Positions 55,436 to 63,880 of a stretch of DNA of 64,000 bases are shown here, one piece after another. The DNA lies in NCBI GenBank assembly GCA_050633625.1, contig JBOEGW010000004.1:1-64000 (forward strand), read 5' to 3'. The notes beneath the pieces were generated by a model. That model was not told the DNA's origin, did not search any database, and saw nothing but the letters and a program-made list of their open reading frames with translations. A program made the translations under genes and the position numbers. Every line of letters begins with the position of its first letter. Positions within the stretch are counted from its first letter, which is position 1. This DNA comes from JBOEGW01 sp050633625 (GTDB lineage Bacteria; Pseudomonadota; Alphaproteobacteria; Rhodobacterales; Rhodobacteraceae).

Positions 55436-55924
55436 TTAGGCGGGGAAGTTCTGGGCGGCGACGATTTCTACGATGAGATCGTTTGGATCTCGGAAAAAGA
55501 AGGCGGCGGCGGGCGGGCGCGGATCGTTTTCGCGCAGCCGCGGGTCGGCTTCGATTGTCATCGGGTCACCGGGCGTGCGAATGATGCCAATGACGTGCGT
55601 ATCATCTCGTGAGGCGAGGCGTTCGAGGGCCTCTTGGCAGTTATTGACGCTAAAGCAGGGGTGTTTTGTGCCTTGTTCTGCGAGATCGGTATTTGGGTTT
55701 TTTCGCGGGTCTGGCACCGGGCGAGAGCCTGCTTTTTGGAAGAACTCAAATCGGAAATTGTCGCGGCGTAAAAAGGCCAGGTGCGTGTCGATGGCGGCGA
55801 TGTATTTGCGGTCTTCGACCTCCATACCGAAGACCTCGCCGTAATAGGCGATGGCCAATTCGATGTCTGCGACAGAGTACCCTACGTGGTGAAAGGCGAG
55901 GTCGGGGAACAGACCTTTAGGCAC
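55436..55924 (-). CDS. VOC family protein
   Basis: A 162-residue VOC protein (DLAFHHVGYSVADIELAIAY opening; the C-terminal AAAFFFRDPNDLIVEIVA gives the distal Glu). GTG at 55924 overlaps the cupin stop by eight bases and has AAAGAGG ahead; ATG at 55951 is the alternative and would overlap by 35. The residues suggest a metal-dependent dioxygenase or isomerase; substrate unknown. Translationally coupled to the cupin gene. Confidence 0.8.
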   Translation of the reverse strand: MPKGLFPDLAFHHVGYSVADIELAIAYYGEVFGMEVEDRKYIAAIDTHLAFLRRDNFRFEFFQKAGSRPVPDPRKNPNTDLAEQGTKHPCFSVNNCQEALERLASRDDTHVIGIIRTPGDPMTIEADPRLRENDPRPPAAAFFFRDPNDLIVEIVAAQNFPA

Positions 55925-56528
55925 CGGCGGCCTCTTTGATGCGGATGTCATGGGCTTCTGTATTGGATGCGAGGTCGGGGTCAAATTTTCCGTCTGTCAG
56001 GACGAAGAGCATTCGGGTGATTTTGTCCGTTCGGTTGGTCCATGCATGGATTGTGCCGCGTTGAACGACCATGTCGCCTTGTTCCAGAACGACTTCGCTA
56101 TCATCCAAGAGCAGCACGATTTGACCCTCAAGAACAACGCCGTAGTCGATGCTTTCGGTGCGGTGCATCAAGGGGTGTCGGCCAGGAATTGTGTGTTCAG
56201 CGTTTTCAGCAAGGCCCACCTGCTCAAAAAGAGCGCGCGCGGTTTCTTTGTCAAATTCGGGACCATCAGGGCCTTCGGGTGGAATGTCGACCATGCGAAT
56301 AATTGTTCCGTTGGGAAGCGGCGCTGTTTCGGTGTAGCGCGCGGTCGGCTCCGGCTCAGTGGCGGTGATCGGTGCTGGGCTTTTGTCAGTGTGCCACAGT
56401 TCGTGAAAGGCGAGGCCTGGCTGATGCGCGGGGCGGATGACGGTGGGCGGCGTGCCATCGTTGAGCACAATCGCCTTGCCGGTTTCATCATGGCCAGTCA
56501 CCACGCGGCGCACATTCTTGGAGACCAT
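55917..56528 (-). CDS. Cupin-domain protein
   Basis: A 203-residue protein with a C-terminal cupin (LMHRTESIDYGVVLEGQIVL, then VLEQGDMVVQRGTIHAWTN): His, Glu and the distal His of the metal site are recognisable. The first about 100 residues are of unknown fold. It is the first gene of the minus-strand unit and diverges from the FAD oxidoreductase gene across 140 bases. Function (isomerase, dioxygenase or sensor) is undetermined. Confidence 0.82.
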   Translation of the reverse strand: MVSKNVRRVVTGHDETGKAIVLNDGTPPTVIRPAHQPGLAFHELWHTDKSPAPITATEPEPTARYTETAPLPNGTIIRMVDIPPEGPDGPEFDKETARALFEQVGLAENAEHTIPGRHPLMHRTESIDYGVVLEGQIVLLLDDSEVVLEQGDMVVQRGTIHAWTNRTDKITRMLFVLTDGKFDPDLASNTEAHDIRIKEAAGA

Positions 56529-56668
56529 TTGCCCCTCCCTTAGTTGATCAATCGTTCAATGTTTGCCGTAAATTGGTCGCCCGATCAAGTGGGAACAGAA
56601 ATGTGCCTGCTTCACAGGGCGTTTGGCGACGGGCTAGGCATGGGGGAACCTAAAATGTGGAGGATCAG

Positions 56669-58264
56669 ATGTCGGAGTATGATGTTGTTGTCATGGGCGG
56701 GGGGCATAACCAATTGGGGACCGCTGCCTATTTGGCAAAGGCTGGCAAAAAGGTGCTTGTGCTTGAGAAGAAAGAGTTTGTTGGCGGTGGCGCGGTCACG
56801 CTCGCGCGCACGGCCCCCGGCTTTATGCACAATAAACACTCGATGATCCACGGCATGATCCAAGCCAATCCGATGCTCTTGAATGACGAGCTTGGGCTGA
56901 AGTCGAAGTATGGCCTTGAGTACATCCATCCCGATCCTCCCATGAGTCTTGTGCTCAAAGACTTCACATTTATGCGGTCCTATATTTCGATCGATAAGAC
57001 CTGTGAGGAAATTGCCCGGTTCTCGCCAAAGGATGCGGAAACCTACCGTGAGTTCGTCGAATGGGGCGGGCGGATGATGCCGATGTTGATGCAGGGCATG
57101 TTCAACGTGCCAATTCCGCAAGGCGCATTTTTGATGATGATGCAGGGGTCTGAGGACGGGCGTCGATTGATTGATCTGATGTATCGTAGCCCGCTGCAGA
57201 TTGTGGACGAGTTATTTGAGAGTGATCTATTGAAGATTTTCATTCTCAAATGGGCGTCGGAGGGAATTCTCCAATTTCCGGATGACATGGGCACCGGGCT
57301 TGGCGTGATGATCATGATTGTCATGACGCATTATTACCCCGTGGGGTTTGCCAAAGGGGGATCGGGCGAGCTGTCGCGCGCATTGCGCGATTGTATTGAG
57401 GACCATGGCGGCGAAATCCGTCTCAATACCGAGGTTAACTCGGTCATTGTGGAAAGTGGTCGTGCGGTCGGGCTTCGCTGTACTGAAGGAGAAGAGTTCC
57501 GGGCAAAAGATGCTGTGGTTGCGGCCATTCACCCGAACTTGCTGGGCGATTTTGTGACTGGTCTGGACGAGGCGATGGTGCGCCGGGCGCGCCGAGTGTT
57601 AAACGCGCCTTACGCGTTGTTCAAGATCGACGCGGCGCTAGATCGACCTGTTGAGAGTTTTGCGGGGAACCTGCCAGAAGAAGTCTTCGGGACCGCAGCG
57701 AACACGATCCATGCGACAAATCTGTTGGAGTTTCTGGAGAACTTTGAGCCGCTTCGCATGGGGCGGGTGAACACCGAGACGCCCCTGCAAGGCGGCGGGC
57801 CAACGGCGCTACCTGGCCTTCAGCCGGAGGGCATGTCGAACCTCTATATGACAAGTTATCAGCCGTTCAATATCGAACGTCAGGGGCCTGAGAAATGGGA
57901 TCAGATCAAAGAAGATGTCGCTGACCGGCTTATTGAAAAACACAGCCATTTTTACCCCGGGCTGGCGGATGCCGTGATCGCGCGTGAGGTCGACAGCCCG
58001 CTCGATATGCAGCGTTGGTCTCCTGCGACATTCGTGAATGGCGAGGTGCATGGGGCGGGGCTGCAATTGTTCCAAACGGCAGGGATGCGGCCAACACCGG
58101 AGCTTGCGCAATACGCTGTGCCGGGCTGCGAAGGGCTTTATTTATGTGGGCCATTCATGCATCCGGGCGGGGCGATTTTCGGCGCAGGGCGGCCAACTGC
58201 GATCAAGATTCTCGACGATATGGATATTGATTTTGATAAGGTCATAGCGGGGACAGTCGCATGA
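56669..58264 (+). CDS. CrtI/PYROXD2-like FAD-dependent oxidoreductase
   Basis: A 531-residue flavoprotein with the dinucleotide fold VVVMGGGHNQLGTAAYLAKA, KVLVLEKKEFVGGGAVT, and the C-terminal GLYLCGPFMHPGGAIFGAGR typical of phytoene-desaturase-like NAD(P)/FAD oxidoreductases. The substrate is not a carotenoid by context (no crt genes). The ATG at 56669 follows GGAGGA; GTG 56657 is upstream. Its stop overlaps the 80-residue gene by ATGA, and it is divergent from the cupin gene. Confidence 0.87.
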   Translation: MSEYDVVVMGGGHNQLGTAAYLAKAGKKVLVLEKKEFVGGGAVTLARTAPGFMHNKHSMIHGMIQANPMLLNDELGLKSKYGLEYIHPDPPMSLVLKDFTFMRSYISIDKTCEEIARFSPKDAETYREFVEWGGRMMPMLMQGMFNVPIPQGAFLMMMQGSEDGRRLIDLMYRSPLQIVDELFESDLLKIFILKWASEGILQFPDDMGTGLGVMIMIVMTHYYPVGFAKGGSGELSRALRDCIEDHGGEIRLNTEVNSVIVESGRAVGLRCTEGEEFRAKDAVVAAIHPNLLGDFVTGLDEAMVRRARRVLNAPYALFKIDAALDRPVESFAGNLPEEVFGTAANTIHATNLLEFLENFEPLRMGRVNTETPLQGGGPTALPGLQPEGMSNLYMTSYQPFNIERQGPEKWDQIKEDVADRLIEKHSHFYPGLADAVIAREVDSPLDMQRWSPATFVNGEVHGAGLQLFQTAGMRPTPELAQYAVPGCEGLYLCGPFMHPGGAIFGAGRPTAIKILDDMDIDFDKVIAGTVA

Positions 58265-58503
58265 GCAACCAGAAGAAAACGATGACGATCTATGATGCGC
58301 AAGGCATGGCTTTGATGTCCGTGAAGCGGCTTGAACGGGATGGAAATGATCTCGTTATTCGCGGGAAAATTTTCGATGCGATGCCAATGGCCGCGCGTTT
58401 GACCCCAGAAGAAGCCCGCGCGGCGCTCAAACTCTTGGACCTCAAAACGATCCTATTTCTTGTCACGCTGTTGTTTCGAAGATCTAAGAAGCCAGACGTA
58501 TAG
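58261..58503 (+). CDS. Small hypothetical protein coupled to the oxidoreductase
   Basis: An 80-residue protein translated from an ATG inside the oxidoreductase stop (ATGA). The N-terminal half looks like a small beta-rich unit (TIYDAQGMALMSVKRLERDG); the C-terminal half has a helix and a hydrophobic stretch (LKTILFLVTLLF) ending in a basic tail, so it could sit at the membrane. No family recognised. The overlap argues for a role with the flavoprotein. Confidence 0.7.
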   Translation: MSNQKKTMTIYDAQGMALMSVKRLERDGNDLVIRGKIFDAMPMAARLTPEEARAALKLLDLKTILFLVTLLFRRSKKPDV

Positions 58504-58599
58504 TTGGGCATGAGGGCGTGTTTTGCCCGCCTTCCTATCGCGTCGCGAAATTTGGAATGTCAGCTTGAAGCGCGTCCTGTGCAGGCGTAGCGTTTGCTC

Positions 58600-59001
58600 A
58601 TGGAAAAGCTGCCAAAAGATATCATTGTGTTTGACGGGGTGTGCTTGTTTTGCTCACGGTTCGCACGTTTTATCGCTCGTCATGATAGGGGCGCGCGCTT
58701 TCGCTTTGTGACCGCGCAGTCCCCGTTGGGCCAATCCCTCTATCGACGATTTGGATTGGACCCTGAGGGTTTTGCCACAAGTATCGTGATCAAAGACGGT
58801 ACAGCTTTTACAAAATGGGCGGGGTTTTGTGTGGCGATGAGCGTCACTCGCTGGCCGTATAGGGCGGCGGGCGCGCTCCGAGTTTTGCCAAAGGGTCCGG
58901 CAGATTGGATGTATGACCGGTTCGCCCGCAACCGCTATGCGTTCGGGCGGCGCCAATGTGAAATGCCCAGTGAAGCGCTGCGCGGACGTTTGATTGAGTG
59001 A
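58600..59001 (+). CDS. DUF393 (thiol-disulfide oxidoreductase-like) protein
   Basis: A 133-residue DUF393 protein with IIVFDGVCLFCSRFARFIAR carrying the CxxC-like GVCLFC pair near the N-terminus. DUF393 proteins are thioredoxin-fold candidates; activity is not established. The ATG at 58600 has no obvious strong binding site; a TTG at 58594 is also possible. The HxlR gene follows after 37 bases. Confidence 0.85.
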   Translation: MEKLPKDIIVFDGVCLFCSRFARFIARHDRGARFRFVTAQSPLGQSLYRRFGLDPEGFATSIVIKDGTAFTKWAGFCVAMSVTRWPYRAAGALRVLPKGPADWMYDRFARNRYAFGRRQCEMPSEALRGRLIE

Positions 59002-59038
59002 GCTTGCTCCTGCACAGGCATCGAAGTAGCGTTTCGTC

Positions 59039-59515
59039 ATGAGAATGCCCCCGGATTTTGAACACCTCTTGTCGATTGGCGAGCCTTCGCTTGCGCCGGA
59101 TGATGCGCGCGTTTCGGGTCTCGCGGATTTGGCTGCACAAATGGGCGAAACACCACCCGGAAAAGATGCGCCCGTGCGCGAAGTCATGGCGCGGCTTGGC
59201 GACAATTGGTCTGCACTCATTTTGAAGGTCCTCACGACGGGCACCTATCGTCATGCAACGCTCAAGCGCGTGATTGGGGCCTTGTCATCGGAAGGCGAAA
59301 TTTCTCAACGCATGCTCACTTTGCGCCTGCGGGCACTTGAGCGTGATGGGTTGGTTTTGCGCCATGAGCACGACAGCGTGCCGCCGCGTGTGGACTATGC
59401 GCTGAGTGAAATGGGGCGAGAGCTGACGGAAGAATTTGATCGGCTTTTGGCCTGGATCGAACGGCACAGCGATGAGATCAATGAGGCGCGACAAGCGATC
59501 TCTGACGCGCCTTAG
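59039..59515 (+). CDS. HxlR-family transcriptional regulator
   Basis: A 158-residue winged-helix protein: VREVMARLGDNWSALILKVL, then EISQRMLTLRLRALERDGLV and YALSEMGRELTEEFDRLL. It has about 45 extra N-terminal residues relative to minimal HxlR proteins. HxlR regulators often respond to aldehydes or redox changes (family knowledge). Probably in one unit with the DUF393 gene. Its stop overlaps the stop of the convergent TetR gene. Confidence 0.88.
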   Translation: MRMPPDFEHLLSIGEPSLAPDDARVSGLADLAAQMGETPPGKDAPVREVMARLGDNWSALILKVLTTGTYRHATLKRVIGALSSEGEISQRMLTLRLRALERDGLVLRHEHDSVPPRVDYALSEMGRELTEEFDRLLAWIERHSDEINEARQAISDAP

Positions 59516-60168
59516 GGGCGCATGATAAGGGCTTCTGTGCCTGCCGTCACAAAATCGAGCAGGGCGGGATAGATCGTCTCGAAATCCGAAGCTAGCGTTT
59601 TGCCATCCGTCAGGTTGACCACCCTGCCATGTTGGGAGGCGGTGCCCAGCATCGTATCAAGGATCATCGTAAAGCACTGGGCGACTTTGGTTTGATCAAC
59701 GCCGGGCAACACGTCCTTTAGCGCGACGATAAAGTGAAGCGCGGTTTCGTCGAAATGCGCCTTGAGGAAATCTAGGCGTTGCGGGTCTTCGCCCACGCGC
59801 GCCAAAACCCGCAAGTAGCTGCCCCAACCCACTTCGCGCAGCGCGGCGCGCTCAAACAAGGGGGCAAGAAAGGCGTCCAAGATGGAGCGCACATCGGGTG
59901 CGTTCAGCGCGGCGAGCCGCTCAACACGATCAGCACAGAGCAAAGCCGCGCGGCGCGCGATCACCGCTTCGACAAGGTTTTCTTTTGTGCCGAAATGGTA
60001 GGACGCAAGAGCAAGTGTCACGTTCGCTTGGGTCGTAATGTCACGCAGGGAAACGCTGTCAAATCCGCGCGCGCCGAACAAGACCTCGGCGGCATCCAGG
60101 ATTTTCCCGCGGGTTTGATCGCCGTTTGTCCGGGTTGCGCGCTCACGGTTTTTGGGTGTCGTTGACAT
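59512..60168 (-). CDS. TetR-family transcriptional regulator
   Basis: A 218-residue regulator with the TetR helix-turn-helix in SLRDITTQANVTLALASYHF (about residues 40-60) followed by KENLVEAVI; the ligand-binding C-terminal domain is of the type with a conserved Phe/Asp pattern but cannot be assigned. It is divergent from the ABC importer genes across 173 bases and so is a likely regulator of them. Confidence 0.88.
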   Translation of the reverse strand: MSTTPKNRERATRTNGDQTRGKILDAAEVLFGARGFDSVSLRDITTQANVTLALASYHFGTKENLVEAVIARRAALLCADRVERLAALNAPDVRSILDAFLAPLFERAALREVGWGSYLRVLARVGEDPQRLDFLKAHFDETALHFIVALKDVLPGVDQTKVAQCFTMILDTMLGTASQHGRVVNLTDGKTLASDFETIYPALLDFVTAGTEALIMRP

Positions 60169-60341
60169 CTGCGTCCTTTCATCGGCCTATGTGGTGTATT
60201 TTGGCGCATCTATCAGTTCGGTCAATACTTCAACCCGCGATATGCGATTTTCCACTATTTGGTTGTTTGTATAACTAAGGTGAAGAATGATTTCTACATC
60301 CAAGGGCCGCAAAGATTCGGTTCCGTCAGGGAGGGCAAGGG

Positions 60342-61139
60342 ATGAATGATACAGCGGTCAGCGCCGATGAAATTCTCGTTGTCAAAGGCCTCAAGAAATC
60401 CCTCGGTAAAAAGTCCGAGCGGCTCAAAATTCTGGGTGGAATTGAATTTACAGCGAAGCCCGGTGAATTCTTGACGATTGTTGGCCCGTCCGGCTGCGGG
60501 AAAACCACGCTTCTGATGTCCCTTTGTGGCCTTTACACGCCGGATCAAGGTCAAGTTTTGTTTGAAGGCACGCAAGTCGATGGCCCGCCAGAGGGTTTGG
60601 CGGTCGTTTTTCAGGACTATTCCCGTTCGCTCTTGCCGTGGAAAAAGAACCTGCAAAACGTGCTGTTCGCGATGCGCCGTTTGGATATGAGCAAGGCGGA
60701 GAAAGTCGCTCTCGCGCGTGAAATGATGGAAGCGGTTGGCCTGAAAGGCTTTGAAGACCGCTATCCGTGGGAGTTGTCGGGCGGCATGCAGCAACGTGTG
60801 GCGATTGCGCGTGCGCTGGCCACGCGCTCCAAGCTCTTGTTGCTCGATGAGCCATTAGCGGCGGTCGACGCACAGACCCGCGCCGATATGCAAGACCTTT
60901 TGCTGAAGTTGGCGAAACAGTTCAACAAGACCTGCATTTTGGTGACGCATGATGTTGAAGAGGCGGTCTATATGGCCGATCGGATCGTGGTTTTGTCGAA
61001 AAGACCGACCACAGTGATTGAGGAAATCGAGGTGCCTCTGATGAAGCCACGCGACCACCTCACAACCCGCGAAGACCCCGAATTTCTGCGCATTCGCCAT
61101 GCGGTGATCGAACAAATTCGGGGCTTTAGGCAAGGCTGA
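60342..61139 (+). CDS. ABC transporter ATP-binding protein (nitrate/sulfonate/taurine type)
   Basis: A 265-residue ATPase of the SsuB/TauB/NrtD family. Walker A GPSGCGKTTLLM, Q-loop VFQDYSRSLLPW, signature LSGGMQQRVAIARA, Walker B LLLLDEPLAAVD, H-loop THDVEEAVYMADR. The following genes supply a binding protein and two permeases. The TetR gene lies upstream on the other strand. Confidence 0.93.
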   Translation: MNDTAVSADEILVVKGLKKSLGKKSERLKILGGIEFTAKPGEFLTIVGPSGCGKTTLLMSLCGLYTPDQGQVLFEGTQVDGPPEGLAVVFQDYSRSLLPWKKNLQNVLFAMRRLDMSKAEKVALAREMMEAVGLKGFEDRYPWELSGGMQQRVAIARALATRSKLLLLDEPLAAVDAQTRADMQDLLLKLAKQFNKTCILVTHDVEEAVYMADRIVVLSKRPTTVIEEIEVPLMKPRDHLTTREDPEFLRIRHAVIEQIRGFRQG

Positions 61140-61200
61140 GTGACGACAGCAACATGTGTTGAATAATCCAGCGCAACAACATTTCTAGGGAGGAAATACA

Positions 61201-62178
61201 ATGAAACAACGTAACTTTCTAAAGGGTGCCGCGCTTGCGGCGCTGACGGCAGCCGCCCCCGTTATGGCTTTTGCGGCGGACACTGTAAAAGTGGCCTATA
61301 TGAAAATTCCACCACTTGTGCCCATGACCCACGCGATTGAAAGCGGCATCATGGAAAAGCATGGTCTGGACATTGACTTGACCGTTGTAAACGGCGGTCC
61401 GGAGTTGATGACGGCACTGGCGTCAGGCTCGGCGGAAATCGGTCAGACCGCGTCTTCGATTGCGCTTTTGGCCCGGTCAAAAGGTCTTCCGATTGCTGTG
61501 TTTGGTACGGGCGATACGGAGCGTCAGCCCGACTATAACCACAACTGGCTTTTGGGCACAGAAGAAGGGGGCGTTACGGACCTTAAATCGCTTGAAGGCA
61601 AAACTGTTGGCGTCGTTGCGAAAGGCTCGCCTGCTGAGCTTGCGTTCCGGTCGCATATGTTGGCGGCCGGCGCTGATCCAGATACGATTGAACTGGTTGC
61701 GCTGCCGTTCCCTCAGCTTCCCAGCGCGCTGGAAATCGGCAATGTGGACGCGATCCATGTTGGTGAGCCGTTCCACACGCAGGTGATGACCTCTGACAAG
61801 ATCAAAGGGACCGAACTGGCATATGGGTTGATCCATGCAGGGGAGGGCGAAGACTACGCACTTGGGTCGTGGTTCGCACAAGACAAATGGCTTGCCGATG
61901 AAGCAAATCAGGACATTGCGAAACGGTTCCTCGCCGCGATGTTGGAAGCAAATCAGGCTCTCGCCGCGGATCGTTCGCTCATCGACGCGATCCTCATTCG
62001 TGACTTTGGTATGCCTGAGATGGTCGCGAGCAGCGTTCCGATGCCACTTGGCACCGAGAGTCTGCTGGCTGAGGCTCAGCATTACGAAGCCTTGATTGCT
62101 GAGCTGGAAGGGACTGGCATGATTGAAAAGGGATCGCTGAGCTTGGATGACGCGCTTAAGCCCGTCGATTACCGCTAA
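61201..62178 (+). CDS. ABC transporter substrate-binding protein (NMT1/TauA type)
   Basis: A 325-residue periplasmic protein with an N-terminal signal (MKQRNFLKGAALAALTAAA, cleavage near AFAA) that carries no Cys, so not a lipoprotein. NMT1/TauA-like segments: VVNGGPELMTALASGSAEIG and GKTVGVVAKGSPAEL. The substrate cannot be read from the sequence; members of the group bind sulfonates, nitrate, pyrimidines or aromatics. GGGAGGAAA precedes the ATG. Confidence 0.9.
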   Translation: MKQRNFLKGAALAALTAAAPVMAFAADTVKVAYMKIPPLVPMTHAIESGIMEKHGLDIDLTVVNGGPELMTALASGSAEIGQTASSIALLARSKGLPIAVFGTGDTERQPDYNHNWLLGTEEGGVTDLKSLEGKTVGVVAKGSPAELAFRSHMLAAGADPDTIELVALPFPQLPSALEIGNVDAIHVGEPFHTQVMTSDKIKGTELAYGLIHAGEGEDYALGSWFAQDKWLADEANQDIAKRFLAAMLEANQALAADRSLIDAILIRDFGMPEMVASSVPMPLGTESLLAEAQHYEALIAELEGTGMIEKGSLSLDDALKPVDYR

Positions 62179-62199
62179 GCTGAGAAAAGGGGCGACACG

Positions 62200-62970
62200 A
62201 TGTTCATTTTTGCAAGACGCGGCTTTGGGCTGCTTGTCTTTTTGCTGATCTGGGAAACCGTCAGCGCAACGGGCCTCGTGTCGCCCGACTATATGCCCCG
62301 GATCGCCACGATTGGTGCCGCGGCTTGGGCGTTCTTTTTGAACGGTGACTTTTGGATGAATTTCGCGGCCACAGTTCAGCGCATGTTGATTGGTCTGGCC
62401 GTGGCGGTGTCGATTTCCGTGGTGCTGGCTGTTGTCGCCGCGCGATATGCATTGTTGCGCCGTGCGCTCGCGCCGCTCACAGATATTTTGCGCTCATTGC
62501 CGCCTCCCGCCTTAGTGCCGATGTTAATGTTTGTGCTCGGAATTGGACCTGGGCTTTTCTACTTCGTGGTGATTTTTGGCTGCATGTGGCCGACTTATAT
62601 TTCAGCGGCAAACGCGCTGTCGACGGTCGAGCCGGTTCAAGTCAACACCGCCAAAATCTTCGGCCTGTCTGATTGGCGCACCCTTTGGCAGATCCGCCTA
62701 CCAGCCGCTATGCCGGAAATCTTCACAGGGATCCGTCTGTCTGCAGCTATTTCGCTCTTGGCCACTGTCGCGACCGAAATGATGGTGGGCGGCGAAGGAA
62801 TTGGCAGTTTGATATACAACGCTGGCTTTAGTCTTTTGTGGGATCAGATGTACGCGCTCATGTTCTATATCGGCCTTCTTGGGCTGCTGATGAATGCCGG
62901 CGTCACCATGCTCCGCATGCCTCTCGCCGGGTGGCAATCTCGCTATGCAGCCATGGGAGCACAAGCCTGA
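62200..62970 (+). CDS. ABC transporter permease, first subunit
   Basis: A 256-residue BPD_transp_1 permease with about six helices and the EAA loop ANALSTVEPVQVNTAKIFGL...WQIRLPAAMPEIF. ATG follows AAAAGGGG. Its TGA overlaps the start of the second permease (TGATG). Confidence 0.92.
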   Translation: MFIFARRGFGLLVFLLIWETVSATGLVSPDYMPRIATIGAAAWAFFLNGDFWMNFAATVQRMLIGLAVAVSISVVLAVVAARYALLRRALAPLTDILRSLPPPALVPMLMFVLGIGPGLFYFVVIFGCMWPTYISAANALSTVEPVQVNTAKIFGLSDWRTLWQIRLPAAMPEIFTGIRLSAAISLLATVATEMMVGGEGIGSLIYNAGFSLLWDQMYALMFYIGLLGLLMNAGVTMLRMPLAGWQSRYAAMGAQA

Positions 62971-63749
62971 TGATTGATAAACTTGTTCACGCGCGCATCA
63001 ATTGGCCGGGGATCGCATTGATCCTTTTCATCATCGGAGTCTGGGAAATTTGGGCGATTGCGGCCGATAGCTTTTATTTCCCGCGCGCCTCCGCTGTGTT
63101 TGCCACGATTTTCACCGATTTTGAGAACATATCCGCCGCGACAATCGACACATTGCGGCGCGCGGCGATTGGGTTTTTGATCGCGCTGGTGACGATGTTG
63201 CCGCTGGGGATCATTCTGGGCCGGGTGCGCGTTCTTGGCGAGATCATTGAACCTGTGCTTGAATTTTTTCGGCCACTGCCTCCAGTCGCCATTATTCCGC
63301 TTGCGATGATGATCTTGGGGATTGGCGATGCAGCAAAGCTGACAGTGGTGGTTTGGGGTGCGGCGTTTCCGATTGTGATCAACACGATTGATGCGGTGAA
63401 AGTCCAAGACCCGATGCAGGCCCGCTTGGCGCGCTCTTTGCGGCTCACAACCTTGGAACGCATGACTTTGATTGATCTTCCTGCCGCATTGCCGCGCATT
63501 TTTGCGGGGATCAAGCTTGGCATAACGGTTGCGCTCTTGCTGACTGTCGTGTCGGAAATTATCGTGTCGACAGATGGGCTTGGCGACTATCTCCGTGTCG
63601 CGCAATCAGACTTCTCGATGACAAAGGTCATGACAGCCATCATCGTGATCGCCATCGTGTCGGTCTTTGTGAATGGCGGGACAAATTGGGTCAATGGTCG
63701 GCTTTTGGATTGGCATTATCGTCGTTCGGCGCTGGCTGGACGGCAGTAG
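62970..63749 (+). CDS. ABC transporter permease, second subunit
   Basis: A 259-residue BPD_transp_1 permease, different in sequence from the first (EAA-type loop DPMQARLARSLRLTTLERMT). Two unlike permeases imply a heterodimeric channel, whereas many NMT1/TauA importers use a homodimer of one permease. The ATG at 62970 overlaps the first permease stop; the frame is open further up inside that gene. Confidence 0.92.
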   Translation: MIDKLVHARINWPGIALILFIIGVWEIWAIAADSFYFPRASAVFATIFTDFENISAATIDTLRRAAIGFLIALVTMLPLGIILGRVRVLGEIIEPVLEFFRPLPPVAIIPLAMMILGIGDAAKLTVVVWGAAFPIVINTIDAVKVQDPMQARLARSLRLTTLERMTLIDLPAALPRIFAGIKLGITVALLLTVVSEIIVSTDGLGDYLRVAQSDFSMTKVMTAIIVIAIVSVFVNGGTNWVNGRLLDWHYRRSALAGRQ

Positions 63750-63849
63750 GTGACAGGTGCACGAAGTGCTCAAGTCATGAGCGGTGGCGGGAAGTAAATT
63801 GAGGTCAAAACGGGCGTCAATCGCCAGATCGAGCCACCGCGCATGACGA

Positions 63850-63863
63850 GCGGTGCGCACCGC
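63850..63863. repeat. 14-base perfect palindrome
   Basis: GCGGTGCGCACCGC, in the gap between the convergent permease and SDR genes. There is no T run on either side, so it is not a clear terminator; it may be a transcript-end stem or a protein site. Confidence 0.35.
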
Positions 63864-63880
63864 CGGGCACGCGAAAGGCG

